Source of the DNA: CAZSDU01 sp964429135
Lineage (GTDB): Bacteria; Bacteroidota; Bacteroidia; Bacteroidales; FEN-979
Direction of reading: 5' to 3'
Assembly: GCA_964429135.1 (NCBI GenBank)
Contig: CAYSAU010000008.1
Coordinates: 86,068-150,067 of the forward strand
DNA: 64,000 nucleotides
Position numbers and translations under genes: made by a program. The notes below the pieces were generated by a model that was given only the letters and a program-made list of their open reading frames with translations, searched no databases and was not told the DNA's origin. Shown piece by piece: positions 24,913 through 33,774 of the stretch. Position 1 is the stretch's first letter. Each line of letters opens with the position of its first letter.

Positions 24913-27795
24913 ATGGGAACATTAATGAAAGTAATCCCGGCCCTATTCCCTTTTCTTCTCATCCTCTGTTCCGCTTTTTCCCTATTCGGACAGGTCATCG
25001 TAACCACACCCATGTTTCCGGCAGATAAGGATTCTGTGACCATTTTGTTCGATGCGGCAAAAGGGAACGCTGAACTCAAAGATGTTCCCCCTCCCATTTA
25101 TGCCCATACCGGGGTAATCACGGATAAAAGTACCAGCCCGGGAGATTGGAAATATGTCGTGGCCGGATGGTCGGAAAATCTTCCGAAAGCACAAATGACA
25201 CCGCTCGGGAACAACCTTTACGAGCTCAAGATTAAACCCAGCATCAGAACTTTTTATGGCGTTCCCTCCAATGAAGAAATTTTAAAAATGGCTTTTGTTT
25301 TCAGGAATTCCAATGGAAGCAAAGTCGGTCGTAATGAAGACGGAGGAGATATCTTTGCGGATGTCTACCCTTCCGTAACCAGTGTGAATATAGTCCTTCC
25401 TTCAAATAAAGAACTTTATCTCCGACAATCAGATACCATCATTATTTCCGCAGTAAGTCCTCTGGCCGATTCGTTAAAAATCATTCATCACAACGAAATC
25501 CATAAAGCCGTGGCAGGGAAATATATTTATGATACCATATTGGCGGATAATTTCGGACAAAATTGGGTAAAAAGGTGGATCAGGGTCATCGCTGAAAATG
25601 ATACTGCTTCGGCAGCCGATTCGTTTTTTTATACCGTTATCCCTTCTTCACCTGTGGCCAGCCTTCCTCCTGGTGTATCTGATGGTATTAATTATCTGGA
25701 CGAGTATTCCGCTATCCTATGTCTCTATGCTCCTGGCAAGAAACATGCTTTTTTACTTGGTGATTTTAACGATTGGAAGATCGACTCAGCCCATTATATG
25801 AATATCACTCCTGACGGAAAAAGGTTCTGGATACAACTCGGCAATCTGATCCCCAAAAAAGAATATATTTTTCAATACCTCGTGGATGGCAGTCTCCAGA
25901 TCGGGGATCCTTATGCAGATAAAGTCAGCGACTGGAATGATACCTATATCTCTTCAGCAACTTATCCCGGCTTAATCCCCTATCCCAGCGGTAAAGCCAG
26001 CGGTGTTGCCACTTATCTGCAAACCGCCCAGGATCCATATCCCTGGAAATCCATATCCTTCACTCCGCCTGCCGTAACCGACCTGGTCATTTATGAACTA
26101 CTGATCCGGGATTTTACCAACCACCATGATTTTCCTTCGCTTATAGACACCCTTGATTATTTAAAAAACCTTGGAATCAATGCCATTGAACTGATGCCGA
26201 TCATGGAATTCGAAGGAAATATCAGCTGGGGTTATAACCCCGACTTTTCATTTGCTGTGGATAAATACTACGGTACAAAAAACGGATTGAAACAATTCGT
26301 GGAAGCAGCCCACTCAAAGGGAATCGCAGTCATCCTCGACATCGTATGCAATCACCATTTCGGACTTTCACCCCTCGTGCAGTTATACTGGGATGATAGC
26401 GGACAACGGCCTGCTGCCGATAATCCTTGGTTCAACCAGACTCCCAAACATCCTTACAATGTGGGTTATGACTTCAATCATGAATCCCCGGCCACTAAGT
26501 CTTATATGGAAAGACTGATCAAGTATTGGCTCCAGGAATACCATGTAGATGGCTACAGGTTTGACCTGTCAAAAGGATTCACGCAAAAGAACTCATATCC
26601 GGATAATGTAAGCCTCTGGGGTCAGTATGACGGCAGTCGCATCAGTATTCTGAAAAACTACTGCAATGTGATCCATTCTATCAAGCCTGAGGCTTATGTG
26701 ATTCTGGAACATTTTGCCGACAATTCGGAAGAAACAGAATTATCCGCCAATGATATGTTGCTTTGGGGGAATATGAATGGCCCTTATGGTCAGGCTGCCA
26801 TGGGCTATAACTCCAACAACACTTCTGACCTGTCATGGGCATCTTATAAAAAAAGGGGATGGACACAGCCCAACCTCATTGCTTACATGGAAAGTCATGA
26901 TGAAGAAAGACTGATGTTCAAGAACATCAAATATGGAAACAGCACACAACCGCCCTATAACCCCAAAGACACAACGACGGCCTTAAAAAGGATGGAACTC
27001 GACGCCAATTTCTTCTTCAGTATTCCCGGGCCGAAAATGATCTGGCAATTCGGAGAACTGGGATATGATTATTCCATTAATTATCCCAGCGGGACTTCTG
27101 ATTCACGGCTTACACCAAAACCAATCCGTTGGGATTATTACAACCAATGGAGAAGGCATTACACCCAACAGATCTTTGCCTCCCTCATTCACCTGAAAAA
27201 GAACCAGGCCGCATTTCGAACAACGGATTTCACCCTCGATGTCGGGACTGCCGTCAAACGGATCCAATTAAGGCATAGCAGTATGGATGCTACGATACTT
27301 GGAAATTTCGATATCATTGACCGTAACATCGTACCTAATTTTACCAAATCAGGGGTGTGGTACGAATATTTCACCGGAGATTCTCTGAATGTGGTCTCCA
27401 CCATCGATCCACTTCCTTTTCATGCCGGTGAGTACAGGTTATATACAACGCTCCGGCTGCCTAAACCTGTTTTTACAAGTGTGGATGATCCTCCCGGGAT
27501 TTTTTCCAAAAAAAATGCCGTTCAAGTTTATCCAAACCCATCCGATGGGATCTTTTACTTTGAATTCAACCTGGATAAACCTGGTATGGCCAGGCTTTAC
27601 ATTTATAATCTATATGGTCAGAAAATCGGGACTATCTTCAGTGAATACCTTGGCCAAGGAAAACATCTTTTACAATGGAACGGAAAGGATGGCGCATCCT
27701 GTAAAGCAAGCCCAGGAATCTATTTCTATCATCTTGAAACGAATACTTTCAGGGACAGCGGGAAAATAATCCTGGGCAGAGCAACCCATCCCTGA
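24913..27795 (+). CDS. Large secreted alpha-amylase (GH13) with T9SS tail
   Basis: The 960-residue enzyme starts with a signal peptide (to about 27, LFGQ). The N-terminal domain (about 28-165: PPIYAHTGVIT, MTPLGNNLYELKIKPS, FVFRNSNGSKVGRNEDGG) is shared with the preceding protein. An Ig-like stretch and a CBM48/E-set domain (about 260-350, FLLGDFNDWK) follow. The GH13 barrel starts near 388. Catalytic regions: VILDIVCNHHFG (~472), DGYRFDLSKGF with the nucleophile near 550, VILEHFAD with Glu ~598, and MESHDEER (~658). A C-terminal T9SS sorting domain begins with VYPNPSDGIFYFEF (~871). It should be exported and anchored at the cell surface, where it cuts starch, complementing the lipoprotein GH13 of the operon. 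It has its own promoter behind a terminator. Confidence 0.92.
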   Translation: MGTLMKVIPALFPFLLILCSAFSLFGQVIVTTPMFPADKDSVTILFDAAKGNAELKDVPPPIYAHTGVITDKSTSPGDWKYVVAGWSENLPKAQMTPLGNNLYELKIKPSIRTFYGVPSNEEILKMAFVFRNSNGSKVGRNEDGGDIFADVYPSVTSVNIVLPSNKELYLRQSDTIIISAVSPLADSLKIIHHNEIHKAVAGKYIYDTILADNFGQNWVKRWIRVIAENDTASAADSFFYTVIPSSPVASLPPGVSDGINYLDEYSAILCLYAPGKKHAFLLGDFNDWKIDSAHYMNITPDGKRFWIQLGNLIPKKEYIFQYLVDGSLQIGDPYADKVSDWNDTYISSATYPGLIPYPSGKASGVATYLQTAQDPYPWKSISFTPPAVTDLVIYELLIRDFTNHHDFPSLIDTLDYLKNLGINAIELMPIMEFEGNISWGYNPDFSFAVDKYYGTKNGLKQFVEAAHSKGIAVILDIVCNHHFGLSPLVQLYWDDSGQRPAADNPWFNQTPKHPYNVGYDFNHESPATKSYMERLIKYWLQEYHVDGYRFDLSKGFTQKNSYPDNVSLWGQYDGSRISILKNYCNVIHSIKPEAYVILEHFADNSEETELSANDMLLWGNMNGPYGQAAMGYNSNNTSDLSWASYKKRGWTQPNLIAYMESHDEERLMFKNIKYGNSTQPPYNPKDTTTALKRMELDANFFFSIPGPKMIWQFGELGYDYSINYPSGTSDSRLTPKPIRWDYYNQWRRHYTQQIFASLIHLKKNQAAFRTTDFTLDVGTAVKRIQLRHSSMDATILGNFDIIDRNIVPNFTKSGVWYEYFTGDSLNVVSTIDPLPFHAGEYRLYTTLRLPKPVFTSVDDPPGIFSKKNAVQVYPNPSDGIFYFEFNLDKPGMARLYIYNLYGQKIGTIFSEYLGQGKHLLQWNGKDGASCKASPGIYFYHLETNTFRDSGKIILGRATHP

Positions 27796-27802
27796 TCTGT
27801 TT

Positions 27803-29242
27803 TCACAATACGCTAAGGGGACTAAAAAATAGAAAGAAAATCAAATCCCGGTAAACTTTTTGATAGGCAAGATCATCGGGAATAAGGTCAGGATGTTTTT
27901 GCCTATACTCCTGGGCTTTCCCCAAATATTTCAAAGCCATTTCCGGTTTTTTCGACTCCAGGCATCCTGATGCAACACTAAGGTAGGATTGATAGATGCC
28001 CAGGGCTGTTTCGCTTGACACTTTCCGGATAATTACGGAATCGTCCATATACATCCTTGATGAGGGAAATAAATTCCAGTGTTCCATCAAGGCCTTTGCT
28101 TCCGCATACTGACTACAACGGATCAGTTCAGAGGCAAGCCCGAGATACGAATGGTATAATTGCTTGGCTATAAAACCCATCAGTGTATCGCGGTTAGCAT
28201 CCGGATACATCTTGGCAAGAATAATTTCTGTAATATAACGATCATCCGGAAAAACGTTACAGGAAAACCAGTGATCGAGATAATCCTGATAAATATAAGC
28301 ATGTTGTTCGCCAAGCAGCTGTGAACGCCTGATGTAGGATAATATGCGCGATGTGAAAAAATTTGTATATTCCCGTATATCCCCATGCCATGGAATTGAT
28401 TCCGAGGCCATGAGCAGGTCAAGGAAGTTGAAATGCAGAGAGCGGGCATTGCGGTATGTGTTTTGAAGCTTTCCCATCAGGTTTAGAAAGTCCTCCCTTT
28501 GTCCCAATAGATTTTCCGGAAACTGTCTTTCCATGATTCGATGCAGGATTTTATCCGATTCTTCGACTTGAATAAAAGCAGTAGGTAACCCTCCAGCATC
28601 CTCAAGATTTATTGATTTATGAAAAACATCCAGGGAATCCAAGATGATCAGACTGGCATAATAGTCATTTATCATCTGCATTTTCTCTTTTAATTTGACC
28701 AGCGCAAGTGTATCGTAGTAAAGTATAATATCCTTGACAGTAAGCGTATCGATTCCCGGGTCATAAAATGGAATATGGCCAGCAATAATCATCTTACTCG
28801 CATTTTTCTCTATTTTTTCATCGAAAGCCGACATGGAAAAAAACTCCGGATTGCTTTTTTTAGCCCAAAGCACCCTGAATTTTATCCTTGGAGGAAGTAA
28901 CTCATCTGAAATAATAAATTTGCGGTATGACACGTCTCCATCGACAATGGGATTCGAATAGAATATCCTGAGCATGATATCCCCCTGCTTTTTTTCCACC
29001 TCGATTTGGATGGAATAATTAACCGAAATCTTAACATGCTGAGGGTCTTTCAATAAATCTTTTGCCATTTCCCTGAGTATTTCATTCCCTATGGAATATA
29101 CTGACTCGGGTGAAAAAGAATATGGAATAAAATAGGTAGAGGGTGTGACGGAATGGAAAACTATCTCCTGGGCTGATAAGAATAAAAATGGAAAAAAAAA
29201 GAAGGGCAAAAGTACAATCAACCTCCAGTCCCGTTGTTTCAT
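27803..29242 (-). CDS. Secreted or membrane-associated protein of unknown function
   Basis: I do not recognise this 479-residue protein. It starts with a signal peptide (about 1-25, ending FLSAQ). A predicted alpha/beta region follows, then a helix-rich second half (about 250-470) with a helical-repeat look (for example AKALMEHW and MALKYLGKAQEYRQ), suggesting TPR-like packing. The C-terminal residues IFFLFFSPLSVL are hydrophobic. It is convergent with the T9SS amylase (seven bases between stops) and diverges from the RND efflux operon. It has its own TACTTTTG box 20 bases upstream. Neither flanking system clearly includes it. Confidence 0.6.
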   Translation of the reverse strand: MKQRDWRLIVLLPFFFFPFLFLSAQEIVFHSVTPSTYFIPYSFSPESVYSIGNEILREMAKDLLKDPQHVKISVNYSIQIEVEKKQGDIMLRIFYSNPIVDGDVSYRKFIISDELLPPRIKFRVLWAKKSNPEFFSMSAFDEKIEKNASKMIIAGHIPFYDPGIDTLTVKDIILYYDTLALVKLKEKMQMINDYYASLIILDSLDVFHKSINLEDAGGLPTAFIQVEESDKILHRIMERQFPENLLGQREDFLNLMGKLQNTYRNARSLHFNFLDLLMASESIPWHGDIREYTNFFTSRILSYIRRSQLLGEQHAYIYQDYLDHWFSCNVFPDDRYITEIILAKMYPDANRDTLMGFIAKQLYHSYLGLASELIRCSQYAEAKALMEHWNLFPSSRMYMDDSVIIRKVSSETALGIYQSYLSVASGCLESKKPEMALKYLGKAQEYRQKHPDLIPDDLAYQKVYRDLIFFLFFSPLSVL

Positions 29243-29261
29243 GAGAAAAAATTGCTTTCCG

Positions 29262-29269
29262 CAAAAGTA
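29262..29269 (-). promoter_or_regulatory. -7 promoter box for the unknown secreted protein gene
   Basis: The minus strand reads TACTTTTG (TAnnTTTG), ending 20 bases before the ATG at 29242, within the divergent spacer shared with the efflux operon. Confidence 0.5.
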
Positions 29270-29351
29270 AGCATTTGACTTTTTCTCAGATATTATTTTT
29301 ACATTTGAAAAGAAAAACAGTCATTTCATCTTCTCCAAATAAGTAATTATT

Positions 29352-30527
29352 ATGAATCGACATCTGCCCATGAAAAGTATTTATTTCATCCTAATCCTCA
29401 GCATCTCCATCTTGGTCAATCCGGGATGCAGTAGCAAAAAAAAGCAGGAAATCAAGCCTCCAGCATTGAAAGTGATGGAAATCAAGGGGACAAAAGTTCC
29501 GGTTTCCCTTGAAATGATCGGTCAGGCAGTGGGGATACCTACCATTGAGATCCGTGCCAGGGTTGCCGGATACCTCCAAAACTGGTCCTTCAAGGAAGGT
29601 TCTATCGTAAAAAAAGGGCAAAGACTTTTTACGATTGAACAAAATGAATATATCAACAGTAAAAACTTTGCTGAAGCCGATCTGGAGAACAAAATCGCGG
29701 CCTGGGAAAAAGCCAAATTGGATGTGATCCGATTGAAGCCGCTACTGTCGACGAATGCCATCAGCCAGAATGATTACGATAAAGCGGTCACTACCGAATT
29801 ACAGGATCGCGCTTCTGTAGCCAGTTCCAGGGCTAACCTGGAAACTGCCAAACTTAACCTTTCCTATACCATCATGGAATCTCCTATCACCGGGTATATC
29901 GGGGCCTGTAATATACGACCCGGCAATCTTGTGGGCAAGGGAGAGTCTACACTTTTATCCACTGTTTCCGCAGTGGATCCTATCTATGTCAATTTTCAGA
30001 TGAATGAAAATGATTACCTGAAAATTATCCGTTACTGGGACCAACACAGGGATATGTTCAAAGATAAAAAAGATATTTTCAAGGTTTATTTGACCCTTTC
30101 AGATAATCAGCCATATGATCATGCAGGAGTGATAGACTTTATAGACCGCGACATCAATGCCGCCACGGGGACCATTGCATTAAGGGCAGTATTTAATAAT
30201 CCCAGCGGACTAATTAAACCCGGAAATTTTGCAAAAATAAACCTGATCCTGATGGAGGAAGAGAACGGCATACTTATTCCCCAGGCTGCAACCACCCAGA
30301 TTCAGGGGAAGAACTTTGCCTTCCTGGTTGACAAAGAAAATAAAGTGACCCGAGTTCCTGTCATACTGGGCAAGGCCATCGGGTCAACATATATTGTAGG
30401 TAACGGTCTTAAGATTGGAGACCGTATCATGCTCGAAGGATTCCAGAAGTTTCAGGATGGGATGCAGATAAAACCCATAATGGTTCCTGATACCCTTCGT
30501 GTTCCGGAGATGCTTGAAAAGAAATAG
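29352..30527 (+). CDS. RND efflux periplasmic adaptor (membrane fusion protein), lipoprotein
   Basis: The 391-residue AcrA/MexA-type adaptor has a lipoprotein signal ending ILVNPGC (Cys about 25). A biotinyl-lipoyl-like half precedes a coiled-coil hairpin (about 100-165), and the family sequences EIRARVAGYLQNWSFKEGS, SPITGYIG and LIPQAATTQ follow. It bridges the inner-membrane pump and the outer-membrane channel encoded next. ATG 29370 (residue 7) would give a shorter, more usual signal peptide. It is the first gene of a three-gene tripartite pump with an AcrB-like pump and a TolC-like channel. The substrate is unknown. No local regulator such as a TetR or AcrR gene is seen. Confidence 0.92.
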   Translation: MNRHLPMKSIYFILILSISILVNPGCSSKKKQEIKPPALKVMEIKGTKVPVSLEMIGQAVGIPTIEIRARVAGYLQNWSFKEGSIVKKGQRLFTIEQNEYINSKNFAEADLENKIAAWEKAKLDVIRLKPLLSTNAISQNDYDKAVTTELQDRASVASSRANLETAKLNLSYTIMESPITGYIGACNIRPGNLVGKGESTLLSTVSAVDPIYVNFQMNENDYLKIIRYWDQHRDMFKDKKDIFKVYLTLSDNQPYDHAGVIDFIDRDINAATGTIALRAVFNNPSGLIKPGNFAKINLILMEEENGILIPQAATTQIQGKNFAFLVDKENKVTRVPVILGKAIGSTYIVGNGLKIGDRIMLEGFQKFQDGMQIKPIMVPDTLRVPEMLEKK

Positions 30528-30554
30528 CGTAACAGCGAAATCGTGAAATGGCGA

Positions 30555-30607
30555 AAAATCGTAAATCGTAAATCCTGCCTGCCAATAGGCGGGCATAAAT
30601 CGTAAAT
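30555..30607. repeat. Intergenic ATCGTAAAT repeats with an imperfect palindrome
   Basis: The spacer between the adaptor and pump genes holds two tandem copies of AAATCGT (30556-30569), then the stem-loop GCCTGCC-aata-GGCGGGC (30577-30594, one G·T pair), then another AAATCGTAAAT. The same tandem unit recurs after the pump gene (33751-33770). It does not code in the frame of the flanking genes and resembles a dispersed intergenic element. Confidence 0.6.
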
Positions 30608-30608
30608 T

Positions 30609-33600
30609 ATGTTGCAGTCTTTTATCACCCGTCCGATCCTTTCCTCCGTAATCGCGATACTCATTGCCATGGTTGGAATATTAAGCATGCTTTCCCTGCC
30701 TATTTCTCAGTATCCGAATGTTGTTCCGCCAACCATTCAGGTCTCAGCATACTACCCTGGCGCCAATGCTGAAGATGTCCAAAAAACCGTGTCCGTTCCT
30801 TTGGAAGAGCAGATTAATGGGGTGGATCACATGACCTATATGACCTCTCAATGTGCCAACGACGGGTCCTGCAATATTACCGTCTATTTTGAAGTAGGAA
30901 CTGATCCCGATATGGCGACAGTCAATGTTCAGAACCGTACTCAGCGTGCCATGAACGTTCTCCCCCCTGAAGTTATTCAGGGCGGAGTAACCGTAATGAA
31001 AAAATCACCCAGTATATTATTGCTTTATTCTCTTGTTTCCAGTGATACGGCCTATGATACCAAGTTTCTGGCGAATTACCTCAACATCAATATTGTCAAT
31101 GTTCTGAAGCGTATCAATGGGGTGGGTGATGTTAACCTTTTCGGTGGTGATGATTATGCCATGCGCTTATGGCTGAATCCTGAAAGGATGGCCGGATATG
31201 GGATAACTGTTGAAGAGGTACAGTCAGCCATCAAAGATCAAAATGTTCAGGCTGCGGCAGGACAAATCGGTAAAAACCCTGCAGCCAATGGTCAGGAAAT
31301 GTCAATCATGCTGAGGGTACAGGGACGCCTTATCAATGAACAGCAATTTGCCGATATCATTGTGAAATCAAATAAAGACGGCTCCCTGGTCAGAATGAAA
31401 GATATTGCCAGGGTAGAACTTGGGATGAAAACGTATGATGCAAATGGCCGTCTGAATGGAAAAAACGCTCCGGCTATCGCAGTTTATCAGTCACCCGGTT
31501 CAAATGCCGTAGCAGTAAGAAATGAATGTGATGCAACGATGAATGAATTGGCCAAACAGTTTCCGGAAGGTATCACGTTTGCAAAAGGACTGGACACCGT
31601 AGAATTTGTTTCAGCATCCATTGATGAAGTGATCAAAACACTCTTGGAAGCCTTCTTCCTGGTATTTATAGTGGTATTTATCTTTTTGCAGGACTGGCGG
31701 GCCACGCTTATTCCTGCGATCACTGTTCCGGTTTCATTAGTCGGGGCGCTTGCAGCCTTTGCCTTCCTTGGATTTTCAATCAATATGCTAACGCTTTTTG
31801 CCCTGGTTTTAGCCATCGGAATTGTGGTGGACGACGCCATAGTGGTACTGGAGGCAGTTCAGGAAAAAATTGATACGGAAGGGCTAAGTCCACTTGAAGC
31901 AACCAAACAAACCATGCATGAAATCACTGGCGCCATTCTTACTATTACCATGGTTCTATGCGCGGTATTTGTACCTGTTTCATTCCTTGGCGGAACAACC
32001 GGTGTGATGTATAAACAATTCGCCCTGACCCTTATTTCCTCTATCCTTATTTCTGCGGTTCTTGCTTTAACCCTCACTCCTCCTCTTTGTGTTATATTAC
32101 TGAAACCTAAGAGAGAGAAAAAAGGCTTACTTGGAAAATTCTTCAAAGGATTTGACCGGGGATTTGGGAAAACCACTCATACTTACATCAGAATTGTCGA
32201 AAATTTCACCCATCACCTTTCCCGGCCGGTTATGTTCCTGTCGCTGATTACTGTCTTATGCATCTTTGTCATGAAGTTTCTTCCCAGTGGTTTTTTGCCA
32301 TCGGAAGACCAGGGATACTTTTTTATCAATATTTCCACCCCAAAAGCATACTCGTTGGAGAAAACAGATGCCGTTATGCGTCAGGTCGAAGCCATCCTGG
32401 CGAAGACAGAAGGAGTGGAATCCTATACCACCATCCCCGGGTACAGTATCCTTGACAATTCAGTCAGCACTACCAACGGAATGGCTTTCGTTAAACTGAA
32501 AAACTGGGAGGAAAGGAGTGTGGACTCCTTGCATGCCGAACGCATCATACAGCGTGTTCAGGCTCAGTTCAATCATATTGCCGGAGGTATATGTATGGCA
32601 TTTAATGCACCTGCTATCTCCGGCCTTGGGAAAACCGGAGGCTTGGAACTTCAGTTGGAAGACAGATCGGGCGCCGGTCTTGAAAAAATGACAGAGGTGA
32701 TCAGGAACTTCTATGCTGAGGCAACAAAACGTAAAGAGTTTTCAAATATTTTCTCTTCTTTCCGTACCGACATCCCCCAGCTCAACCTTACGGTTGATAA
32801 GGAAAAAGCCAAGACCATGGGGGTTCCTGTCAACAGCATCTATCAGACCCTTCAGTTTCTTTTCGGAAGTTATTATGTCAATGATTTCAACAAATTTGGA
32901 AAATCATACCGTGTAATTGTTCAGGCCGATGCCATTTACAGAGCCAACAAGGAAGATATCAGTAAAATTTATGTAAAAAGCAATGCAGGTAACATGGTTC
33001 CATTGGGGACCCTGGTCAGCATAGAGCCAACCCAGGGGCCTGATGTCGTGAAGCGTTTTAACCTGTATAGTTCTGCTGATTTTACCGTTGGCATTCCTCC
33101 CAACGGATCAACCGGACAAGGAATTGAAGCGATGAAGGAAGTAGCCTCGAAAACGCTGCCCTATGGTTTCGGTTATGAATATTCAGGGATGACCCGTGAG
33201 GAGATCACTTCAGGTGGACAGGCGCCGTATATCTTCACCCTTTGTTTTGTTTTCGTATATTTTCTCCTGGCCGCAAAATATGAGAGCTGGCTGCTGCCCA
33301 TACCTGTCCTGCTGGCTATACCTTTCGGCGTGTTTGGCGCCTTTGGGCTACAATGGGCAAGGGGATTACAGAATAATATTTATGCACAAATCGGCTTGAT
33401 CATGCTTATCGGATTGGTGGCAAAAAATGCCATCCTCATCGTGGAATTTGCCAAACTTAAACATGATGGAGGGATGCCCTTGATTGATGCGGCACGTGAA
33501 GGAGCCAGATTGCGTTTCCGGCCTATCCTTATGACTTCCTTTGCATTTATTTTAGGGGTGGTTCCACTGCTGATCGCCAGCGGAGCCGGAGCGGCCAGCC

Positions 33601-33731
33601 GTCATGCACTGGGTACCTCTGTTTTCGGCGGGATGCTCATGGCGACAATTTGCGGCGTCATGATTGTTCCATCTCTTTATGTTGCGTTCCAAAAAATCGA
33701 GAACCGGATTAAGAAAAAGGGCAGTGAATAA
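30609..33731 (+). CDS. RND (HAE1) multidrug efflux pump, AcrB-like
   Basis: The 1,040-residue inner-membrane proton antiporter has the expected two halves: a first membrane segment, a large periplasmic loop, six membrane segments, then the same again. The start MLQSFITRPILSSVIAIL and the motifs LPISQYPNVVPPTIQVSA, VNVQNRTQRA and GIVVDDAIVVLEAV (transmembrane helix 4 with the proton-relay DD) are diagnostic of the hydrophobe/amphiphile family. The second half carries GLVAKNAILIVEFA with the relay lysine. The length is normal. It is the middle gene of the tripartite pump. Likely substrates are drugs, bile salts or hydrophobic metabolites, but the sequence does not decide. Confidence 0.95.
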   Translation: MLQSFITRPILSSVIAILIAMVGILSMLSLPISQYPNVVPPTIQVSAYYPGANAEDVQKTVSVPLEEQINGVDHMTYMTSQCANDGSCNITVYFEVGTDPDMATVNVQNRTQRAMNVLPPEVIQGGVTVMKKSPSILLLYSLVSSDTAYDTKFLANYLNINIVNVLKRINGVGDVNLFGGDDYAMRLWLNPERMAGYGITVEEVQSAIKDQNVQAAAGQIGKNPAANGQEMSIMLRVQGRLINEQQFADIIVKSNKDGSLVRMKDIARVELGMKTYDANGRLNGKNAPAIAVYQSPGSNAVAVRNECDATMNELAKQFPEGITFAKGLDTVEFVSASIDEVIKTLLEAFFLVFIVVFIFLQDWRATLIPAITVPVSLVGALAAFAFLGFSINMLTLFALVLAIGIVVDDAIVVLEAVQEKIDTEGLSPLEATKQTMHEITGAILTITMVLCAVFVPVSFLGGTTGVMYKQFALTLISSILISAVLALTLTPPLCVILLKPKREKKGLLGKFFKGFDRGFGKTTHTYIRIVENFTHHLSRPVMFLSLITVLCIFVMKFLPSGFLPSEDQGYFFINISTPKAYSLEKTDAVMRQVEAILAKTEGVESYTTIPGYSILDNSVSTTNGMAFVKLKNWEERSVDSLHAERIIQRVQAQFNHIAGGICMAFNAPAISGLGKTGGLELQLEDRSGAGLEKMTEVIRNFYAEATKRKEFSNIFSSFRTDIPQLNLTVDKEKAKTMGVPVNSIYQTLQFLFGSYYVNDFNKFGKSYRVIVQADAIYRANKEDISKIYVKSNAGNMVPLGTLVSIEPTQGPDVVKRFNLYSSADFTVGIPPNGSTGQGIEAMKEVASKTLPYGFGYEYSGMTREEITSGGQAPYIFTLCFVFVYFLLAAKYESWLLPIPVLLAIPFGVFGAFGLQWARGLQNNIYAQIGLIMLIGLVAKNAILIVEFAKLKHDGGMPLIDAAREGARLRFRPILMTSFAFILGVVPLLIASGAGAASRHALGTSVFGGMLMATICGVMIVPSLYVAFQKIENRIKKKGSE

Positions 33732-33750
33732 GGGAAAAGGAAGTAATGTC

Positions 33751-33770
33751 ATAAATCGTAAATCGTAAAT
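33751..33770. repeat. Second copy of the ATCGTAAAT tandem repeat
   Basis: ATAAATCGTA followed by AATCGTAAAT lies between the pump and outer-membrane channel genes, just ahead of the ATG at 33775. It matches the tandem unit at 30555-30574 but lacks the GC-rich palindrome. Confidence 0.55.
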
Positions 33771-33774
33771 AAAT

